The translations under genes and the position numbers were made by a program. From Ilex aquifolium (lineage: Eukaryota > Streptophyta > Magnoliopsida > Aquifoliales > Aquifoliaceae), in NCBI GenBank assembly GCA_951799425.1, contig OX637396.1:38980401-39044400 (forward strand): DNA of 64,000 nt. Reading direction: 5' to 3'. The notes below the pieces were generated by a model, which saw nothing but the letters and a program-made list of their open reading frames with translations, was not told where the DNA came from and searched no databases. This document shows positions 59,201 through 64,000 of the stretch, in pieces (within the stretch, counting starts at the first letter, position 1; every line of letters starts with the position of its first letter).

Positions 59201-59327
59201 TCCCGTTTTCCTGCATTTTCTCGGAGGTCAAACAGAAGATTTGAGAGAGAAAAAGCATATTCAATACCTTGCTCAGGCGAATCCGAACAACCTCCGGGAT
59301 GAACCCAACATTCCTATCCGGATCCAT
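56204..59327 (-). CDS. Bax inhibitor-1-like protein, copy 4 (six exons, 231 aa)
   Basis: Exons on the minus strand: 59327-59268, 58278-58135, 58031-57940, 56962-56776, 56504-56355, 56266-56204. All are GT-AG and total 696 nt. Starts MDPDRNVGFIPEVVRIRLSK, then AYLSLFCILISLASGAY, CNIGGLLTGLAF, YGCFSVASMLTS, DYFYLGGMLSSF, FASIVFGGL and LYSQAVVQQARPEDFDYV. It is the most diverged copy. The RR pair before DYFYLGG is replaced (TSHTDY), exon 5 is two codons shorter, and the tail is MHYKGIKKEL. Exon 2 uses an acceptor CATAG/GCGTAC where the others have CAG/GTNTAC. Exons 2-4 have the same lengths as in the other copies, which supports the model and suggests coding constraint. Confidence 0.87.
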
Positions 59328-59449
59328 TGCATTGACTGTATTCGAAGAAGCAGTAGAGAACTGTATTTCGCAGAGAGAGAGAGAAGCAACGGGAAAGCTT
59401 TCAGTCCGAGTGTGAGAAGTGTGAATGGCCAACTGAATCCTGCGAGCTG

Positions 59450-59457
59450 TATATATA
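59450..59457 (-). promoter_or_regulatory. TATA box of BI-1-like gene 4
   Basis: TATATATA on the minus strand 123 bp upstream of the ATG. The conserved block with GGTTGTTCGCGGGAATGG and CCACCGTTGGATG extends to about 59722. Confidence 0.7.
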
Positions 59458-59862
59458 GTCTGTTATTCTAGAGAGAGAAGGTCGAAGTTAGTTGTACCCG
59501 TCGTTCATATTCGGTTTTATTTACGGGATGGTTAGCGTGGATTTTATGGAGTTTATGGTACTTTTCAGGGGTAATTTCGGAACATAAAGAAATTGAACAG
59601 GTCGGTTGTTCGCGGGAATGGAAGAGAATTGAAAGAGATGAAACCGACTCAGATTGCTTAGCTGGAAGCTTGGAAAGATCTCAACCGTTGAATTTAGAGA
59701 ATTGCACCACCACCGTTGGATGTTGTGCAAATATGTGAACAGTTGGCAAGCACATGAAAAATGATGTTTAAAGCAATTTTTACCAAGAAATTAAATTTTA
59801 CAGCATTGTGATTTAAATGACGAATGCCACGTGGATTTAAAATGTTGACTTGCCGTTGTAAA

Positions 59863-60191
59863 GACCAATTTTCGCTTTCATTGACCAAGTATTGGAACGG
59901 TTAGTGAGTCATTTATTCTATTGTTTCTTTGATAAATATTTTGAATATAATAAGATTCAGATTGTCCACACGAAAAAACAACTTCCACTTGTCTTTTTGG
60001 AACTTTTGTCTAGAAAGATGTCATTTGGATTATGTAATGCTCCAGTTACCTTCCAACGATGTATAATGTGTATCTTCGATGATATGGTGGAAAAAATAGT
60101 GGATGTGTTCGTGGATGACTTCTCTGTTTTTTGTGACTCTTTCGAGAGATACTTGGAGAATTTAGAAAAGGTATTGGTACGATGTGAGGAG
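59863..60191 (+). pseudogene. Ty3/gypsy reverse transcriptase fragment
   Basis: The plus-strand frame reads AFIDQVLERLVSH, then MSFGLCNAPVTFQRCIM, FDDMVEKIVDVFVDDFSVF and LENLEKVLVRCEE, the core of a Ty3/gypsy (Athila/Tat-like) reverse transcriptase. The FVDDF motif holds the catalytic aspartates. Only about 110 codons survive, the segment between the first block and the LCNAP motif is shortened and diverged, and a stop lies just upstream. A dead fragment inserted about 140 bp beyond the upstream block of BI-1-like gene 4. Confidence 0.8.
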
Positions 60192-60234
60192 GACCACAAC
60201 ACCTCCATAAAAGGGGACAACAAGGGTAAATAAG

Positions 60235-61080
60235 CTAGAGAAGACTGTGGAGGCACTGGTTCATCAGAATTAGCAAATCATTCAGATTCTCACCAACCAG
60301 CATCATTCGGAGAAGGTTCTATCCCAAATCCAGGAGCACGGAGACAACAACCATGGGAACGAAGTGCATAACCACAACGAAGTTATCCGACCACATATCA
60401 CTGACCAATGGGAACGAAAGTTCCAAGAAGTCAATGAGAAGCTGGGAATATTGTGGAAGATCAAGTTCCAGAAGTTGTGGAAGCTTTGGCACAACACACT
60501 GAGTCCCCATTCACCCAAGATGTCTCAAACTATCCTCTCCTAGAGAGGTTTAAAATGACAGTAATGGAGAGCTTTGATGGTTTGAAGGACCCCCTCGACC
60601 ACTTGGAGACTTACCGACCCCTTATGATGCTCCACAGTGTCCTAGATTAGATCATGTGCAAAGCTTTCGTGACCACCTTAAAGGGAACAACGAAGCACTG
60701 GTTCAACAAGCTTAAGACCAGCTCGATTAGCTCATTTTAAGAGTTAAGCACGTCCTTTATCTCTCATTGGCAGTCGAGCTCATATGAGACCTCCCACTTA
60801 CCTCCTCAATATAAAACAAACCAAGCATGAAACACTCAGGAGCTTTGTTGGCCAATTTACCACGAAGTCATTACAAATTGACAATGTCGATGATAAGGTG
60901 GCTCCAACTACTTTTATTTGAAGCCTTCAATCATCTCAGTTTCTCTTTTCCTTGTCCAAGGATCCACCCCAGAACATGACTGAGCCCCTGTCGATAGGCT
61001 AGAGTCAGATGAATGCTGAGGACACTCTCCTAGCATGGAGAAATCAAAAAGAGAGACATGAGGACAATAAAAGGCGTACC
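60235..61080 (+). pseudogene. Retrotransposon gag fragment
   Basis: The plus-strand frame around 60540-60780 reads FDGLKDPLDHLETYRPLMML, then IMCKAFVTTLKGTTKHWFNK and SISSF, with in-frame stops at 60648 and 60738. These are the YDG..DP..HL..Y and F...L...A..W...L signatures of plant gypsy-type gag (retrotransposon gag family). Further down VQGSTPEHD is out of frame. It lies downstream of the RT fragment, the reverse of the normal gag-pol order. Confidence 0.75.
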
Positions 61081-61330
61081 CAGGCTCTTGGAAGAGTTCT
61101 TGAGACATGATGGACTCCGACAGTGAGGCGTGTTTAAATCCCAACCATATAACGGTTCTTTGGCGGTTACATCCACACGAACAAAAATGCCATTTCCCAA
61201 GGCACTAACAGACAAAAACATTAAATGCGGAATAAGTGTAAGTCATGTCGAGTTAAACTGTGGGCAACTAATAAATAGGGAATAGCTCCAGCTAGGAGCC
61301 TAACCATTCTCTAACCTCCTAGAGCTCGCC

Positions 61331-62369
61331 AGAATTCTGAATCTATTACCAAAGTACCCATTTTTCTAAACTTAATTACCAATTTACTGTCGTTTTCAAC
61401 TTATTTACCAAACTATCGTTGTTTTAAAAGCGGATTTAGCAAATCCGACTTCATGGGGAAAGCGGATTTGGCAGATCCGACTTCGTGGGAAAAGCGGATT
61501 TGGCAAATCCGACTTCGTGGGAAAAGCGGATTTGGCAAATCCGACTTCATAGCAATAAGATAACCCAATTCTGATGGTATTTCTCCAGAAAAAAAAAATT
61601 TCTTACTCTTAAAGAAGGGAAGTCCATATTTTTTTTTTATCTTTTTATTTATTTATTCATCTCTACAGTAAGATAGGAATGAAGTTGATTTTTTATTTCT
61701 TATATATTTTCCTCCAAAAAATATTACCTCACTCAATTATATTATATGTTCAATTATTTAATATTTAATTAATTTATAAGTTAACATAATCTTTATTTCA
61801 TACATTGTCCATATATAATAGTGTATACATGTTAAAAAAAATTTATCGAGTTATGCATTTTGAAAAAATTTTGATGCTATTTTTTAAAAAATAATATGTA
61901 AAAAATAATTTTAAATGATGTAATTAAAGAAACAAAGAAATGAAAAATTACTATTTAGTATAGTAACTAATAAAGGTGAGTAATTGATTCACAAATAATA
62001 GAATCAGAGAGACCAAACGTATTCAATAAATAGTCAAATACTCTTTTGGCGATCAACACAATTATATATAAGTCAAATTGGCTTGCACCTTGGATTTGGC
62101 AAGTCTGCTTTCCATATAAAGGCGGATTTGATATGTCTGCTTTCCCTATGAAGTCGGATTTACCAAATCCGCTTTCCCTATGAAGTCGGATTTACCAAAT
62201 CCGCTTTCCCAATGAAGTCGGATTTGCCAAATCCGCTTTCCCCATGAAGTCGTATTTGCCAAATCTGCTTTTAAAACAGCGGTAGTTTGGTAAATAAGTT
62301 GAAAATGGCAGTAGATTGGTAATTAAGTTTGAAAAGGCGGGTACTTTGGTAATAGATTCCCAGGATTCT
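61331..62369. mobile_element. Foldback element with palindromic tandem repeats in both arms
   Basis: The outer ends are inverted copies (AGAATTCTGAATCTATTACC at the left; the complement of GGTAATAGATTCCCAGGATTCT at the right). Each arm then has ACCAAAGTACCC, a phrase with ACTTATTTACCAAACTA, and an array of 32-bp units of the form GCGGATTTGGCAAATCCGAC plus TTCRTGGGRAAA. There are four units at 61430-61557 and about six in inverted order at 62090-62272. Each unit holds the palindrome GGATTTGGCAAATCC. The 530-bp loop is AT-rich and has no ORF. No clear TSD (flanks GAGCTCGCC and ATCCTTAAG). Confidence 0.85.
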
Positions 62370-62486
62370 ATCCTTAAGGGACCCATATTTTGTAAGACAA
62401 ATATTGCACAATGTAAGACTTCATATTTTGTGTAAAGTAAAAGTCTTTTGTGATTGAACACATAGACTTCATATGCATATGAAGTT

Positions 62487-62511
62487 GAGAGAGAGAGAGA
62501 GAGAGAGAGAG
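62487..62511. repeat. (GA)n microsatellite
   Basis: Pure GA run of about 12 units just outside the foldback element. Confidence 0.85.
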
Positions 62512-62689
62512 GACAACACATGCAAGTTTGAGTTTAGAAATTTAACATGAACAACATGAGGTTGTATTTAGTGCATACCAGTTACGTTTGCAATAAGAAT
62601 TGACGTAGATAAATAGTAAATAGTAATATCTCATTGAAGAAAGTTAGACTTTTTTTAGTTGATAAAATTGGTTAATCTAATCTACTATT

Positions 62690-62850
62690 GGTGTGCATTG
62701 ATAGCGGTTTGTACTGGTGGCGTAACTTTATTAGCGGTGGTGGTTGTCAAGAGTGGACTGCCCGAAGAAGTCGAGCAAGATGGCGGTGTCGGGGTGGCGT
62801 CCACCTCCAACAGGGGTGCTTGCTGCCACAACATTGACTGCTAGCTTCAT
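62690..62850. pseudogene. ORF remnant X, copy 3 (diverged)
   Basis: The plus frame reads VCTGGVTLLAVVVVKSGLPEEVE, aligning with FCAGGVIARVLFMGGLPGEVE of copy 1 (17360-17430). DNA similarity extends to the ACCACAAC/GCCACAAC phrase near 62825. It has no start or clean end of its own. The position suggests it is the X relic of BI-1 unit 4, pushed away from its gene by the gypsy fragments and the foldback element. Confidence 0.45.
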
Positions 62851-63106
62851 GCCTTACCCACACTGACCAAATGAAGGACATATGAAGCACAATGACTCGA
62901 GTGATTTCAGGCTAATTGTTGTTTGGCCACCACTATAGTGTTGGAGATATAAGATCTCGTGAATCACGGGATTAGATCCATCAAGAAGGCAGCAGACTTT
63001 GAAGAAAATATAGCCGCCATTATTTTGTGAACATTTTTACTTACATACAACAATCACAATGTAAATAGTGTATCAATAAGAGTGATAAAGCCCTTCTGGG
63101 CAGTTA
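62851..63106. other. Intergenic
   Basis: No feature recognised. Confidence 0.4.
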
Positions 63107-63114
63107 GTTAGTAG

Positions 63115-63599
63115 TAAGGGTGTTCAAATTTCTGATTAGCCGTAATTTCCTATCCTACCCGATCCTATCCGACCCTATGGAACGGCTAGTCGAAAAAATT
63201 GCGTTGAAATACGGAAGAGTTTTTGGTCTTTCAATTAAATCGGGTAGGAATGTAGAATAGTTATTAATTTTCGTATTCCTACTCTACGTGCAACAATTAT
63301 AATGAATTGATGTTTATGTTTTCTTGTATTTTATTATAATTGTTTTAGATTTTAGTGTTATTGGTTTATTGTGTTTTTAAATTAGTGTATGTTATTTAAT
63401 TGAATTATTAAAATGATCCAAAAATTAATAACTACAAAAGTGTTCACCCGATTTCCTACCCGATTAATTTGGCCGGAAGTCGGGTAGGAATACCACACTT
63501 GATCCGATAGGGTAGGTCAAGAAAAAATTCTTCCGTAAAGTATCGGATAAGAAGACGAAAGATCATATTTCTTATCCGTAGGATAGGTGAACACACATA
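63115..63599. mobile_element. hAT non-autonomous element, TSD GTTAGTAG
   Basis: A perfect 8-bp duplication GTTAGTAG (63107-63114 and 63600-63607) flanks TAAGGGTGTTCAAATTTC at the left and a right end of GGATAGGTGAACACACATA. Subterminal repeats of TACCCGAT/ATCGGGTAGG words occur on both sides. No transposase. Confidence 0.85.
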
Positions 63600-63607
63600 G
63601 TTAGTAG

Positions 63608-64000
63608 ACGTAGACCTGAATAAGCCGAACTAAGTAAATCCTCTGTGTTCCTCCTCATCTCCCATTATTTAGTGAAAATTTTTATTTACATATTTGACTG
63701 TTATTCTTAACTGAAAAATAACGATTAACTGCAATTCAATCAAAAGGAGATCATTTGCATGATTTTGAACCATATGGTGGTTATGTAGGACCTATGCTAA
63801 TGATGAGCGTATAAATTGGAATTTCCCCTTAAGAACAGGGTATGTTCCTCAGAGTTTAAAAGAAGCATGATAGTTTGCAAGGAGAGAGAGCTCATCTACA
63901 GCAAGGTGTCAATGTGAAAGTGATTAATCATGAGAAGAAAGGACCCAAAAAAACAAGAAAGATTTTATATTTTACAGAGACTTACAACCATTCGAATTGT
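63608..64000. other. Right-edge intergenic sequence
   Basis: No gene or element recognised. A short GA run occurs at 63881-63889. Confidence 0.4.

Noticed and set aside
61430-61557. The 32-bp repeats as a CRISPR-like array
   Set aside because: The units are directly adjacent with no unique spacers, they recur inverted in the other arm, and the genome is a plant's.
62192-62521. A 109-aa minus-strand frame in the foldback element
   Set aside because: Made of the tandem palindromic repeat and a GA run. No protein resemblance.

Overview
This is a plant nuclear window. The genes have several exons with short GT-AG introns, the intergenic DNA is AT-rich, and non-autonomous transposons are dense. 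The protein families (plant ELMO, plant Bax inhibitor-1, DC1 zinc-finger proteins) point to a flowering plant, most likely a woody dicot. The species cannot be named from the sequence. No prokaryotic, organellar, tRNA, rRNA or CRISPR feature was found.

Layout. (1) 1-8.5 kb: a foldback element at the left edge, then one complete nine-exon ELMO-domain gene on the minus strand (883-7929, 269 aa). (2) 9.4-11.7 kb: intergenic DNA with a C/CCCCA tract, a small hAT-like element and a 5'-truncated LINE. (3) 12.7-24.7 kb: two tandem minus-strand Bax inhibitor-1-like (BI-1) genes (12767-16227 and 19860-22717), each followed by a decayed ORF of unclear nature, plus a 3' BI-1 relic near 24.6 kb. (4) 26-48.2 kb: a plus-strand cluster of DC1 (cysteine/histidine-rich C1) genes. 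A (29013-30875) is intact, B (35231-37235) has a nonsense codon, C (40648-42554) has a one-base lesion at its splice junction, and D (44531-48230) is a pseudogene cut up by insertions. A fifth unit survives only as a leader near 27.2 kb. (5) 48.6-59.5 kb: two more BI-1-like genes (50392-54074 and 56204-59327) with an inverted promoter/exon-1 relic between them. (6) 59.8-64 kb: scrambled Ty3/gypsy fragments, a 1-kb foldback element with palindromic tandem repeats, a third relic of the decayed ORF and a hAT element.

The four BI-1-like genes were rebuilt exon by exon. All six exons of each splice in frame, with identical lengths for exons 2-4 (144, 92 and 187 nt), giving 240, 232, 241 and 231 aa. 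All four lack two aspartates that I recall as conserved in canonical plant BI-1 (the D of the DTQ motif and the D of FTDF). This may be a divergent subfamily with altered calcium or pH sensing. They share a TATA-containing upstream block.

Mobile elements could be bounded unusually well, because many keep perfect target-site duplications or because the duplicated units supply empty sites. They include a TC...CTAG Helitron, several 8-bp-TSD hAT elements (one carrying a PPR gene fragment), TTA-type MITEs (one nested in another), solo LTRs with 5-bp TSDs, a SINE and two truncated retro-insertions. All exon calls come from reading the sequence by eye. No alignment, search or expression data were available.
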